DNA of 64,000 nt, from contig CM077034.1 in NCBI GenBank assembly GCA_039090855.1, positions 11,796,984 to 11,860,983 of the forward strand, written 5' to 3'. Positions 28,801 through 40,014 of this stretch are shown one piece after another (within the stretch, counting starts at the first letter, position 1; each line of letters starts with the position of its first letter). Both the position numbers and the translations under genes were made by a program. This DNA comes from Macrothele yani. Lineage: Eukaryota; Arthropoda; Arachnida; Araneae; Macrothelidae. The notes under the pieces are model-generated. The model was given only the letters and a program-made list of their open reading frames with translations. It was not told the DNA's origin and searched no databases.

Positions 28801-31800
28801 AGGGTTGTTTAAGACCTGGGGTCAGACACTCTCTTCCTAAAATCCTCTACATATGATCTGATCTGATCTACTAGAGCATTGAATGGGCACGCTAAGCCTT
28901 CTGAAATCCGGTAGTAAATAAGGGCGTCTTCTACCTCGCTCCCGTGTCACTTTCCTATCGGGCACTCTAGCCCAAATCTCCTAGCTTCCTATTTCTAAGG
29001 GTTGTTTAAGACCTGGGGTCAGACACTCCCTTCCTAAAATCCTATACATATGATCTGATCTGATCTACTAGAGCATTGAATGGGCACGTTAAGCCTTCTG
29101 ACCCCCGGTAGTAAATAAGGGCGTCTTCTATCTCGCTTCCGTGTCACTTTCCTATCGGGCACTCCAGCCCAAATCTCCTAGCTTCCTATTTCTAAGGGTT
29201 GTTTAAGACCTGGGGTCAGACACTCCCTTCCTAAAATCCTATACATATGATCTGATCTGATCTACTAGAGCATTGAATGGGCACGTTAAGCCTTCTGACC
29301 CCCGGTAGTAAATAAGGGCGTCTTCTATCTCGCTTCCGTGTCACTTTCCTATCGGGCACTCCAGCCCAAATCTCCTAGCTTCCTATTTCTAAGGGTTGTT
29401 TAAGACCTGGGGTCAGACACTCCCTTCCTAAAATCCTATACATATGATCTGATCTGATCTACTAGAGCATTGAATGGGCACGTTAAGCCTTCTGACCCCC
29501 GGTAGTAAATAAGGGCGTCTTCTATCTCGCTTCCGTGTCACTTTCCTATCGGGCACTCCAGCCCAAATCTCCTAGCTTCCTATTTCTAAGGGTTGTTTAA
29601 GACCTGGGGTCAGACACTCCCTTCCTAAAATCCTATACATATGATCTGATCTGATCTACTAGAGCATTGAATGGGCACGTTAAGCCTTCTGACCCCCGGT
29701 AGTAAATAAGGGCGTCTTCTATCTCGCTTCCGTGTCACTTTCCTATCGGGCACTCTAGCCCAAATCTCCTAGCTTCCTATTTCTAAGGGTTGTTTAAGAC
29801 CTGGGGTCAGACACTCCCTTCCTAAAATCCTATACATATGATCTGATCTGATCTACTAGAGCATTGAATGGGCACGTTAAGCCTTCTGACCCCCGGTAGT
29901 AAATAAGGGCGTCTTCTACCTCGCTTCCGTGTCACTTTCCTATCGGGCACTCTATCGCAAATCTCCTAGCTTCCTATTTCTAAGGGTTGTTTAAGACCTG
30001 GGGTCAGACACTCCCTTCCTAAAATCCTATACATATGATCTGATCTGATCTACTAGAGCATTGAATGGGCACGTTAAGCCTTCTGACCCCCGGTAGTAAA
30101 TAAGGGCGTCTTCTACCTCGCTTCCGTGTCACTTTCCTATCGGGCACTCTATCCCAAATCTCCTAGCTTCCTATTTCTAAGGGTTGTTTAAGACCTGGGG
30201 TCAGACACTCCCTTCCTAAAATCCTATACATATGATCTGATCTGATCTACTAGAGCATTGAATGGGCACGTTAAGCCTTCTGACCCCCGGTAGTAAATAA
30301 GGGCGTCTTCTATCTCGCTTCCGTGTCACTTTCCTATCGGGCACTCCAGCCCAAATCTCCTAGCTTCCTATTTCTAAGGGTTGTTTAAGACCTGGGGTCA
30401 GACACTCCCTTCCTAAAATCCTATACATATGATCTGATCTGATCTACTAGAGCATTGAATGGGCACGTTAAGCCTTCTGACCCCCGGTAGTAAATAAGGG
30501 CGTCTTCTATCTCGCTTCCGTGTCACTTTCCTATCGGGCACTCCAGCCCAAATCTCCTAGCTTCCTATTTCTAAGGGTTGTTTAAGACCTGGGGTCAGAC
30601 ACTCCCTTCCTAAAATCCTATACATATGATCTGATCTGATCTACTAGAGCATTGAATGGGCACGTTAAGCCTTCTGACCCCCGGTAGTAAATAAGGGCGT
30701 CTTCTACCTCGCTTCCGTGTCACTTTCCTATCGGGCACTCTATCCCAAATCTCCTAGCTTCCTATTTCTAAGGGTTGTTTAAGACCTGGGGTCAGACACT
30801 CCCTTCCTAAAATCCTATACATATGATCTGATCTGATCTACTAGAGCATTGAATGGGCACGTTAAGCCTTCTGACCCCCGGTAGTAAATAAGGGCGTCTT
30901 CTACCTCGCTTCCGTGTCACTTTCCTATCGGGCACTCTATCCCAAATCTCCTAGCTTCCTATTTCTAAGGGTTGTTTAAGACCTGGGGTCAGACACTCCC
31001 TTCCTAAAATCCTATACATATGATCAGATCTGATCTACTAGAGCATTGAATGGGCACGTTAAGCCTTCTAACCCCCGGTAGTAAATAAGGGCGTCTTCTA
31101 TCTCGCTTCCGTGTCACTTTCCTATCGGGCACTCTAGCCCAAATCTCCTAGCTTCCTATTTCTAAGGGTTGTTTAAGACCTGGGGTCAGACACTCCCTTC
31201 CTAAAATCCTCTACATATGATCAGATCCTATCTACTAGAGCATTGAATGGGCACGTTAAGCCTTCTGACCCCCGGTAGTAAATAAGGGCGTCTTCTACCT
31301 CGCTTCCGTGTCACTTTCCTATCGGGCACTCTATCCCAAATCTCGTAGCTTCCTATTTCTAAGGGTTGTTTAAGACCTGGGGTCAGACACTCCCTTCCTA
31401 AAATCCTATACATATGATCTGATCTGATCTACTAGAGCATTGAATGGGCACGTTAAGCCTTCTGACCCCCGGTAGTAAATAAGGGCGTCTTCTATCTCGC
31501 TTCCGTGTCACTTTCCTATCGGGCACTCCAGCCCAAATCTCCTAGCTTCCTATTTCTAAGGGTTGTTTAAGACCTGGGGTCAGACACTCCCTTCCTAAAA
31601 TCCTATACATATGATCTGATCTGATCTACTAGAGCATTGAATGGGCACGTTAAGCCTTCTGACCCCCGGTAGTAAATAAGGGCGTCTTCTACCTCGCTTC
31701 CGTGTCACTTTCCTATCGGGCACTCCAGCCCAAATCTCCTAGCTTCCTATTTCTAAGGGTTGTTTAAGACCTGGGGTCAGACACTCCCTTCCTAAACTCC

Positions 31801-34800
31801 TCTACATATGATCTGATCTGATCTACTAGAGCATTGAATGGGCACGTTAAGCTTTCTGACCCCCGGTAGTAAATAAGGGCGTCTTCTACCTCGCTTCCGT
31901 GTCACTTTCCTATCGGGCACTCTAGCTAAAATCTCCTAGCTTCCTATTTCTAAGGGTTGTTTACGACCTAGGGTATGACACTCCTTCCTAAAATACCCTG
32001 TATATGATCTGATCTGATCTACTAGAGCATTGAATGGGCACGTTAAGCCTTCTGACCCCCGGTAGTAAATAAGGGCGTCTTCTACCTCGCTTCCGTGTCA
32101 CTTTCCTATCGGGCACTCTAGCCCAAATCTCCTAGCTTCCTATTTCTAAGGGTTGTTTAAGACCTGGGGTCAGACACTCCCTTGCTAAAATGCTCTACAT
32201 ATGATCTGATCTGATCTACTAGAGCATTGAATGGGCACGTTAAGCCTTCTGACCCCCGGTAGTAAATAAGGGCGTCTTCTACCTCGCTTCCGTGTCACTT
32301 TCCTATCGGGCACTCTAGCCCAAATCTCCTAGCTTCCTATTTCTAAGGGTTGTTTAAGACCTGGGGTCAGACACTCTCTTCCTAAAATCCTCTACATATG
32401 ATCTGATCTGATCTACTAGAGCATTGAATGGGCACGTTAAGCCTTCTGACCCCCGGTAGTAAATAAGGGCGTCTTCTATCTCGCTTCCGTGTCACTTTCC
32501 TATCGGGCACTCTAGCCCAAATCTCCTAGCTTCCTATTTCTAAGGGTTGTTTAAGACCTGGGGTCAGACACTCCCTTCCTAAAATCCTATACATATGATC
32601 TGATCTGATCTACTAGAGCATTGAATGGGCACGTTAAGCCTTCTGACCCCCGGTAGTAAATAAGGGCGTCTTCTATCTCGCTTCCGTGTCACTTTCCTAT
32701 CGGGCACTCCAGCCCAAATCTCCTAGCTTCCTATTTCTAAGGGTTGTTTAAGACCTGGGGTCAGACACTCCCTTCCTAAAATCCTCTACATATGATCAGA
32801 TCCTATCTACTAGAGCATTGAATGGGCAACGTTAAGCCTTCTGACCCCCGGTAGTAAATAAGGGCGTCTTCTATCTCGCTTCCGTGTCACTTTCCTATCG
32901 GGCACTCCAGCCCAAATCTCCTAGCTTCCTATTTCTAAGGGTTGTTTAAGACCTGGGGTCAGACACTCGCTTCCTAAAATCCTATACATATGATCTGATC
33001 TGATCTACTAGAGCATTGAATGGGCACGTTAAGCCTTCTGACCCCCGGTAGTAAATAAGGGCGTCTTCTATCTCGCTTCCGTGTCACTTTCCTATCGGGC
33101 ACTCCAGCCCAAATCTCCTAGCTTCCTATTTCTAAGGGTTGTTTAAGACCTGGGGTCAGACACTCCCTTCCTAAAATCCTATACATATGATCTGATCTGA
33201 TCTACTAGAGCATTGAATGGGCACGTTAAGCCTTCTGACCCCCGGTAGTAAATAAGGGCGTCTTCTATCTCGCTTCCGTGTCACTTTCCTATCGGGCACT
33301 CCAGCCCAAATCTCCTAGCTTCCTATTTCTAAGGGTTGTTTAAGACCTGGGGTCAGACACTCCCTTCCTAAAATCCTCTACATATGATCAGATCCTATCT
33401 ACTAGAGCATTGAATGGGCACGTTAAGCCTTCTGACCCCCGGTAGTAAATAAGAGCGTCTTCTACCTCGCTTCCGTGTCACTTTCCTATCGGGCACTCTA
33501 GCCCAAATCTCCTAGCTTCCTATTTCTAAGGGTTGTTTAAGACCTGGGGTCAGACACTCCCTTCCTAAAATCCTATACATATGATCTGATCTGATCTACT
33601 AGAGCATTGAATGGGCACGTTAAGCCTTCTGACCCCCGGTAGTAAATAAGGGCGTCTTCTATCTCGCTTCCGTGTCACTTTCCTATCGGGCACTCTAGCC
33701 CAAATCTCCTAGCTTCCTATTTCTAAGGGTTGTTTAAGACCTGGGGTCAGACACTCCCTTCCTAAAATCCTATACATATGATCTGATCTGATCTACTAGA
33801 GCATTGAATGGGCACGTTAAGCCTTCTGAAATCCGGTAGTAAATAAGGGCGTCTTCTACCTCGCTCCCGTGTCACTTTCCTATCGGGCACTCTAGCCCAA
33901 ATCTCCTAGCTTCCTATTTCTAAGGGTTGTTTAAGACCTGGGGTCAGACACTCCCTTCCTAAAATCCTATACATATGATCTGATCTGATCTACTAGAGCA
34001 TTGAATGGGCACGTTAAGCCTTCTGACCCCCGGTAGTAAATAAGGGCGTCTTCTATCTCGCTTCCGTGTCACTTTCCTATCGGGCACTCCAGCCCAAATC
34101 TCCTAGCTTCCTATTTCTAAGGGTTGTTTAAGACCTGGGGTCAGACACTCCCTTCCTAAAATCCTATACATATGATCTGATCTGATCTACTAGAGCATTG
34201 AATGGGCACGTTAAGCCTTCTGACCCCCGGTAGTAAATAAGGGCGTCTTCTACCTCGCTTCCGTGTCACTTTCCTATCGGGCACTCTATCCCAAATCTCC
34301 TAGCTTCCTATTTCTAAGGGTTGTTTAAGACCTGGGGTCAGACACTCCCTTCCTAAAATCCTATACATATGATCTGATCTGATCTACTAGAGCATTGAAT
34401 GGGCACGTTAAGCCTTCTGACCCCCGGTAGTAAATAAGGGCGTCTTCTATCTCGCTTCCGTGTCACTTTCCTATCGGGCACTCCAGCCCAAATCTCCCAG
34501 CTTCCTATTTCTAAGGGTTGTTTAAGACCTGGGGTCAGACACTCCTTCCTAAAATCCTATACATATGATCTGATCTGATCTACTAGAGCATTGAATGGGC
34601 ACGTTAAGCCTTCTGACCCCCGGTAGTAAATAAGGGCGTCTTCTATCTCGCTTCCGTGTCACTTTCCTATCGGGCACTCCAGCCCAAATCTCCTAGCTTC
34701 CTATTTCTAAGGGTTGTTTAAGACCTGGGGTCAGACACTCGCTTCCTAAAATCCTATACATATGATCTGATCTGATCTACTAGAGCATTGAATGGGCACG

Positions 34801-37800
34801 TTAAGCCTTCTGACCCCCGGTAGTAAATAAGGGCGTCTTCTACCTCGCTTCCGTGTCACTTTCCTATCGGGCACTCTAGCCCAAATCTCCTAGCTTCCTA
34901 TTTCTAAGGGTTGTTTAAGACCTAGGGTATGACACTCCCTTCCTAAAATCCCCTGTATATGATCTGATCTGATCTACTAGAGCATTGAATGGGCACGTTA
35001 AGCCTTCTGACCCCCGGTAGTAAATAAGGGCGTCTTCTACCTCGCTTCCGTGTCACTTTCTTATCGGGCACTCTAGCCCAAATCTCCTAGCTTCCTATTT
35101 CTAAGGGTTGTTTAAGACCTAGGGTATGACACTCCCTTCCTAAAATCCCCTGTATATGATCTGATCTGATCTACTAGAGCATTGAATGGGCACGTTAAGC
35201 CTTCTGACCCCCGGTAGTAAATAAGGGCGTCTTCTACCTCGCTTCCGTGTCACTTTCCTATCGGGCACTCTAGCCCAAATCTCCTAGCTTCCTATTTCTA
35301 AGGGTTGTTTAAGACCTGGGGTCAGACACTCCCTTCCTAAAATCCTCTACATATGATCTGATCTGATCTACTAGAGCATTGAATGGGCACGTTAAGCCTT
35401 CTGACCCCCGGTAGTAAATAAGGGCGTCTTCTACCTCGCTTCCGTGTCACTTTCCTATCGGGCACTCTAGCCCAAATCTCCTAGCTTCCTATTTCTAAGG
35501 GTTGTTTAAGACCTAGGGTATGACACTCCCTTCCTAAAATCCCCTGTATATGATCTGATCTGATCTACTAGAGCATTGAATGGGCACGTTAAGCCTTCTG
35601 ACCCCCGGTAGTAAATAAGGGCGTCTTCTACCTCGCTTCCGTGTCACTTTCCTATCGGGCACTCTAGCCCAAATCTCCTAGCTTCCTATTTCTAAGGGTT
35701 GTTTAAGACCTGGGGTCAGACACTCCCTTCCTAAAATCCTCTACATATGATCAGATCTGATCTACTAGAGCATTGAATGGGCACGTTAAGCCTTCTGACC
35801 CCCGGTAGTAAATAAGGGCGTCTTCTACCTCGCTTCCGTGTCACTTTCCTATCGGGCACTCTAGCCCAAATCTCCTAGCTTCCTATTTCTAAGGGTTGTT
35901 TAAGACCTGGGGTCAGACACTCCCTTCCTAAAATCCCCTGTATATGATCTGATCTGATCTACTAGAGCATTGAATGGGCACGTTAAGCCTTCTGACCCCC
36001 GGTAGTAAATAAGGGCGTCTTCTACCTCGCTTCCGTGTCACTTTCCTATCGGGCACTCTAGCCCAAATCTCCTAGCTTCATATTTCTAAGGGTTGTTTAA
36101 GACCTGGGGTCAGACACTCCCTTCCTAAAATCCTCTACATATGATCTGATCTGATCTACTAGAGCATTTGAATGGGCACGTTAAGCCTTCTGACCCCCGG
36201 TAGTAAATAAGGGCGTCTTCTACCTCGCTTCCGTGTCACTTTCCTATCGGGCACTCTAGCCCAAATCTCCTAGCTTCCTATTTCTAAGGGTTGTTTAAGA
36301 CCTGGGGTCAGACACTCCCTTCCTAAAATCCTCTACATATGATCTGATCTGATCTACTAGAGCATTGAATGGGCACGTTAAGCCTTCTGACCCCCGGGAG
36401 TAAATAAGGGCGTCTTCTACCTCGCTTCCGTGTCACTTTCCTATCGGGCACTCTAGCCCAAATCTCCTAGCTTCCTATTTCTAAGGGTTGTTTAAGACCT
36501 GGGGTCAGACACTCCCTTCCTAAAATCCTCTACATATGATCTGATCTGATCTACTAGAGCATTGAATGGGCACGTTAAGCCTTCTGACCCCCGGTAGTAA
36601 ATAAGGGCGTCTTCTACCTCGCTTCCGTGTCACTTTCCTATCGGGCACTCTAGCCCAAATCTCCTAGCTTCCTATTTCTAAGGGTTGTTTAAGACCTGGG
36701 GTCAGACACTCCCTTCCTAAAATCCTCTACATATGATCAGATCTGATCTACTAGAGCATTGAATGGGCACGTTAAGCCTTCTGACCCCCGGTAGTAAATA
36801 AGGGCGTCTTCTACCTCGCTTCCGTGTCACTTTCCTATCGGGCACTCTAGCCCAAATCTCCTAGCTTCCTATTTCTAAGGGTTGTTTAAGACCTGGTGTC
36901 AGACACTCCATTCCTAAAATCCTCTACATATGATCAGATCTGATCTACTAGAGCATTGAATGGGCACGTTAAGCCTTCTGACCCCCGGTAGTAAATAAGG
37001 GCGTCTTCTACCTCGCTTCCGTGTCACTTTCCTATCGGGCACTCTAGCCCAAATCTCCTAGCTTCCTATTTCTAAGGGTTGTTTAAGACCTGGGGTCAGA
37101 CACTCCCTTCCTAAAATCCTCTACATATGATCAGATCCTATCTACTAGAGCATTGAATGGGCACGTTAAGCCTTCTGACCCCCGGTAGTAAATAAGGGCG
37201 TCTTCTACCTCGCTTCCGTGTCACTTTCCTATCGGGCACTCTAGCCCAAATCTCCTAGCTTCCTATTTCTAAGGGTTCTTTAAGACCTGGGGTCAGACAC
37301 TCCTTTCCTAAAATCCTCTACATATGATCTGATCTGATCTACTAGAGCATTGAATGGGCACGCTAAGCCTTCTGAAATCCGGTAGTAAATAAGGGCGTCT
37401 TCTACCTCGCTCCCGTGTCACTTTCCTATCGGGCACTCTAGCCCAAATCTCCTAGCTTCCTATTTCTAAGGGTTGTTTAAGACCTGGGGTCAGACACTCC
37501 TTCCTAAAATCCTCTACATATGATCTGATCTGATCTACTAGAGCATTGAATGGGCACGTTAAGCCTTCTGACCCCCGGTAGTAAATAAGGGCGTCTTCTA
37601 CCTCGCTTCCGTGTCACTTTCCTATCGGGCACTTTATCCCAAATCTCCTAGCTTCCTATTTCTAAGGGTTGTTTAAGACCTGGGGTCAGACACTCTCTTC
37701 CTAAAATTCTCTACATATGATCTGATCTGATCTACTAGAGCATTGAATGGGCACGCTAAGCCTTCTGAAATCCGGTAGTAAATAAGGGCGTCTTCTACCT

Positions 37801-38134
37801 CGCTCCCGTGTCACTTTCCTATCGGGCACTCTAGCCCAAATCTCCTAGCTTCCTATTTCTAAGGGTTGTTTAAGACCTGGGGTCAGACACTCCCTTCCTA
37901 AAATCCTCTACATATGATCTGATCTGATCTACTAGAGCATTGAATGGGCACGTTAAGCCTTCTGACCCCCTGGAAGTAAATAAGGGCGTCTTCTACCTCG
38001 CTTCCGTGTCACTTTCCTATCGGGCACTCTAGCCCAAATCTCCTAGCTTCCTACTTGTAATGGTTGTTTAAGACCTGGGGCAAGACACTCCCTTCCTAAA
38101 CTCCTCTACATATGATCTGATCTACTAGAGCATT
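22900..38134. repeat. Second higher-order satellite domain (23-24 and 44-45 unit steps)
   Basis: The GCACTTTATCCC variant is at 24234, 28765 and 37629, steps of 4531 bp (23 units) and 8864 bp (45 units minus one base). TGTCAGACACTCCATTCC is at 23501, 28229 and 36897, steps of 24 and 44 units. The set of variants GGTTCTTTAAG, CTTCATATTT, CTTTATCCC and TGAAATCC at 240-760 reappears in order at about 23880-24380, 28400-28915 and (without CTTCATATTT) 37270-37770. The left edge of the window therefore belongs to this domain, 120 units away. Confidence 0.85.
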
Positions 38135-38284
38135 GTAGACCGCCGATGGCACTCGCTGTATTGTGTTTTAGCGTCTGTAATAGGAAGAAACGTCGCAATC
38201 TCTCCATACCTTCTGCTTCTCTTAACATCAAACTTAAAAATTAATGCAAAATGTTATGTTATGGTGGCATTTTATTTAATATTG
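38135..38284. other. Satellite/unique-sequence junction
   Basis: The last unit breaks off after GAGCATTG, and 150 bp without recognisable features follow before the TRIM. No target duplication or transposon end is visible at the break. Confidence 0.6.
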
Positions 38285-38465
38285 TGTAACGTACCAGGAG
38301 ATGTGACGTACCTGCCAGAAGGACGCACACGACATAAAAAGGCAGATAGTAGTCAGAACAAACGTCCGCGTAGCTCAATTGGTAGAGTGACTTATTCCGG
38401 AATGAGGGGATCCGGGTTCGAATCCTGGCGTGGACAGAAATGACAGAGAAATTTACTTCGTTATA
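38285..38465 (+). repeat. TRIM 5' LTR
   Basis: Starts TGTAACGTACC and ends TTCGTTATA. A TATA-like ACATAAAAAGG lies at about 38332-38343, upstream of the tRNA-like segment at 38364-38436. It is about 95% identical to the 3' LTR by eye; differences include CCAGGAG/CCGGGAG, CAGAAGG/CAGCAGG, GGCAG/GGAAG and TGGCG/TGGGG. Confidence 0.8.
38364..38436 (+). other. tRNA-like sequence inside TRIM LTR1 (pol III type 2 promoter)
   Basis: A 72-nt block folds like a tRNA. The acceptor arms GTCCGCG/CGTGGAC pair over seven positions with one G-T. The D-stem is GCTC/GAGT, the T-stem CCGGG/CCTGG with loop TTCGAAT, and the discriminator is A. The B box GGTTCGAATCC matches the pol III consensus, and an A-box-like TAGCTCAATTGG is present. 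The anticodon arm is irregular (CTTAT/ATGAG with a 6-nt loop), so it is probably not a functional tRNA; it could still recruit TFIIIC. Confidence 0.75.
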
Positions 38466-38466
38466 A

Positions 38467-38478
38467 TGGCGCCCGAAC
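38467..38478 (+). other. Primer binding site of the TRIM (tRNA-Lys type)
   Basis: TGGCGCCCGAAC begins one base after LTR1. It is complementary to the 3' end of a tRNA terminating GTTCGGGCGCCA, the form of a lysine tRNA with CCA added. The match stops after 12 bases. Confidence 0.7.
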
Positions 38479-38606
38479 TATCCGGATGACCCGACCGTTC
38501 AAAATCTCACATTGGTGTGATGTTTTTTCCACACCGCGAGATAGGAAAAATAAGAGAATCCCTTCTCCAGCACTTCGAAAAAAATAAATAAATAAATAAA
38601 AATAAT

Positions 38607-38618
38607 AAGGGGAGATGA
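38607..38618 (+). other. Polypurine tract of the TRIM
   Basis: AAGGGGAGATGA lies immediately upstream of LTR2, after an A/T-rich stretch of AAAT repeats (38580-38606). Position and composition fit a plus-strand primer; a single T interrupts the purines. Confidence 0.65.
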
Positions 38619-38799
38619 TGAAACGTACCGGGAGATGTGACGTACCTGCCAGCAGGACGCACACGACATAAAAAGGAAGATAGTAGTCAGAACGAACGTC
38701 CGCGTAGCTCAATTGGTAGAGTGACTTATTCCGGAATGAGGGGATCCGGGTTCGAATCCTGGGGTGGACAGAAATGACGGAGAAATTCACTTCGTTATA
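38619..38799 (+). repeat. TRIM 3' LTR
   Basis: Starts TGAAACGTACC (one change from TGTAACG) and ends CGTTATA. It carries the tRNA-like block at 38698-38770 with the same A and B boxes and the same irregular anticodon arm. Confidence 0.8.
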
Positions 38800-39004
38800 A
38801 TTGTTTTTCTTTTCGATGCTGATGAAGTTTTACTTTTCGGTAACGTGTGTCGCAAGTGGACTGGCATTGATGGTTACTGAATGAGAAACAATATACCGAA
38901 TTGGGAGGGTGTGACCCCCTATAGCTACGTCTCTGCTTCCGCCACATATCAAAAACGTAAGAATTGAACTTATCCTATAGTCTGACACACAGCTGCACTG
39001 CAAT

Positions 39005-39120
39005 TTTTTTCGGGCGGGGGGGGGGGGGAGTCTTAACGACCACGGTGAGTGACTCAGTGGGCTATAAACAGTCGTCCGTCCTTAATTTAGGGCAACTGGT
39101 TACATTGAAAGGAGCGAGTT
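39005..39120 (-). mobile_element. SINE body fragment, minus orientation
   Basis: After a T run and a G-rich homopolymer (39013-39027), the segment from TTAACGACCACGGTGAG onward is a diverged copy of the body of the SINE family found at 39335-44020. The tRNA-like head is missing. Confidence 0.75.
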
Positions 39121-39154
39121 AGTTTGTCGAACTTCAATATTAATAAAAACTACT

Positions 39155-39333
39155 TGCAATAAATACCGATTGTGACGTGCCTGCACCGCAGGACGCACAT
39201 AAGATAAAGGCAGATAGCAGCGAGAGCATACGTCCGCGTAGTTCAGTTGGGAGAGCGACTTATTCTGGAATGAGGGGACCCGGGTTCGATGCCCGGCGTG
39301 GACAAAAATGACGGAGAAATTTACTTCGTTATA
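39155..39333 (+). repeat. Diverged third LTR of the TRIM family
   Basis: 179 bp aligned end to end with the TRIM LTRs. It shares GTGACGTGCCTGC, GGACGCACAT, GGCAGATAGCAG and a tRNA-like block at 39232-39303 (B box GGTTCGATGCC) and ends TTCGTTATA. It has no nearby partner, and the flanking 4-mers (TACT/CATT) do not match, so it is a solo or truncated LTR. Its tRNA-like arms keep base pairing (CCGGG/CCCGG) despite substitutions. Confidence 0.75.
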
Positions 39334-39334
39334 C

Positions 39335-39538
39335 ATTTTTTTTATTGGAAGTTTAACGACCACGGTGAGCAACTCAATGTGCTATGAGCAGTTGCCCGTC
39401 CCTAATTTAGGGTCACTGGTTCCAGGGAAAGGAGAGAGCCAGTGACGTAAGACAAACACAACATCTATGCCTCACCGGGTGTTGAACCCGGACCCCTTAC
39501 GGACGAATGATCAGAGGCCATCCCTTAGACCAATGCGC
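39335..39538 (-). mobile_element. tRNA-derived SINE, minus orientation
   Basis: A T run (the A tail on the minus strand) leads into the body, then the head, which ends with the complement of a tRNA-like sequence (B box complement GGTGTTGAACCCGG, one change from the family sequence). The last dozen head bases are missing at the junction with the next copy at 39541. Confidence 0.9.
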
Positions 39539-39540
39539 GT

Positions 39541-39756
39541 GCCGCCCCGGTGGCGCAGTGGTCTAAGCGATGGCCTGTGATCATTCGTCCGAAAGGGGTC
39601 CGGGTTCGAATCCCGGTGAGGCATGGATGTTGTGTTTGTCTTACGGCACTGGCTCTCTCCTTCCCTGGAACCAGTAACCCTAAATTAGGGACGGGCGACT
39701 GCTTATAGCCCATTGAGTTGCTCACGGTGGTCGTTAAACCTCCAATCAAAAAAAAA
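39541..39756 (+). mobile_element. tRNA-derived SINE, full length
   Basis: The head starts GCCGCCCCGGTGGCGCAGTGG, which contains the A box TGGCGCAGTGG. The B box GGTTCGAATCC follows about 50 bp later, and the head ends at GTGAGGCA. The extended region between the boxes resembles a class II (Leu/Ser) tRNA. The tRNA-unrelated body ends TTAAACCTCCAATC plus an A tail. This is the reference copy of the family. Confidence 0.93.
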
Positions 39757-39774
39757 GTACAGATTGTATTATAA

Positions 39775-40001
39775 GCCGCCCCGGTGGCGCAGTGGTCTAA
39801 GCGATGGCCTCTGATCATTCGTCCGAAAGGGGTCCGGGTTCGAATCCCGGTGAGGCATGGATGTTGTGTTTGTCTTACGGCACTGGCTCTCTCCTTTCCC
39901 TGGAACCAGTGACCCTAAATTAGGGACGGGCGACTGCTTATAGCCCATTGAGTTGCTCACGGTGGTCGTTAAACCTCCAATCAAAAAAAAAAAAAAAAAA
40001 A
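39775..40001 (+). mobile_element. tRNA-derived SINE, full length with long A tail
   Basis: Nearly identical to the copy at 39541, with both pol III boxes intact and a tail of about 19 A. Intact boxes and a long tail suggest a young insertion. Confidence 0.93.
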
Positions 40002-40014
40002 GAACCAAACCAGA

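Larger units (their letters stand above)
1..38134. repeat. 197-bp satellite array, about 193 tandem copies
   Basis: A single 197-bp unit repeats without interruption from base 1; the TCCTATCGGG motif starts at 1, 198, 395, 592 and 789, exactly 197 apart. The array ends in mid-unit at about 38134, where GAGCATTG gives way to unique sequence, and it is open at the left edge. Units differ by a limited set of recurrent substitutions (for example GATCTGATCT versus GATCAGATCC, or CTCTAGCCC versus CTCTATCCC versus CTCCAGCCC). Rare indels include a 5-bp loss near 19606 and single-base losses near 11700, 18003, 21937, 31983, 34542 and 37500. Each unit holds a GATCT triplet and a CATATG. No mobile element interrupts 38 kb. 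Such arrays are typical of centromeric or heterochromatic DNA; that placement is inference. Open frames of 60-70 codons on the minus strand occur where variants remove stops and are not genes, since 197 is not a multiple of 3. Confidence 0.98.
38285..38799 (+). mobile_element. TRIM: 515-bp miniature LTR retrotransposon with a tRNA-like sequence in each LTR
   Basis: The two direct terminal repeats are both 181 bp long. LTR1 starts TGTAACG and ends CGTTATA, a near-perfect short inverted terminus (the TGTAACG complement is CGTTACA). One base after LTR1 comes TGGCGCCCGAAC, the standard plus-strand form of a tRNA-Lys-type primer binding site. A purine-rich tract, AAGGGGAGATGA, directly precedes LTR2. 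The whole is flanked by the 4-bp direct repeat ATTG (38281-38284 and 38800-38803), the target-duplication size of many Gypsy-type integrases. The internal region is only about 153 bp and has no coding capacity, so the element must be mobilised in trans. The same tRNA-like block lies at the same place in both LTRs and in a third, diverged LTR at 39155-39333, so it belongs to the family and is not a chance SINE insertion. The main alternative is a tRNA-derived SINE present as neighbouring copies; the PBS, PPT, equal LTR lengths and target duplication argue against it. Confidence 0.8.

Noticed and set aside
1..38134. CENP-B box in the satellite
   Set aside because: No match to the TTCG...A..CGGG core was found; the nearest CGGG (in TATCGGGCAC) lacks the upstream part.
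1..38134. CRISPR array
   Set aside because: The units are contiguous 197-bp satellite copies without unique spacers, in eukaryotic DNA.
38364..38436. Functional tRNA gene
   Set aside because: The anticodon arm is irregular and the same block sits in three LTR copies. It is more likely an element part.
38461..38790. Minus-strand frame of 109 codons
   Set aside because: It covers the TRIM interior and LTR2 in antisense and has no protein-like domain.
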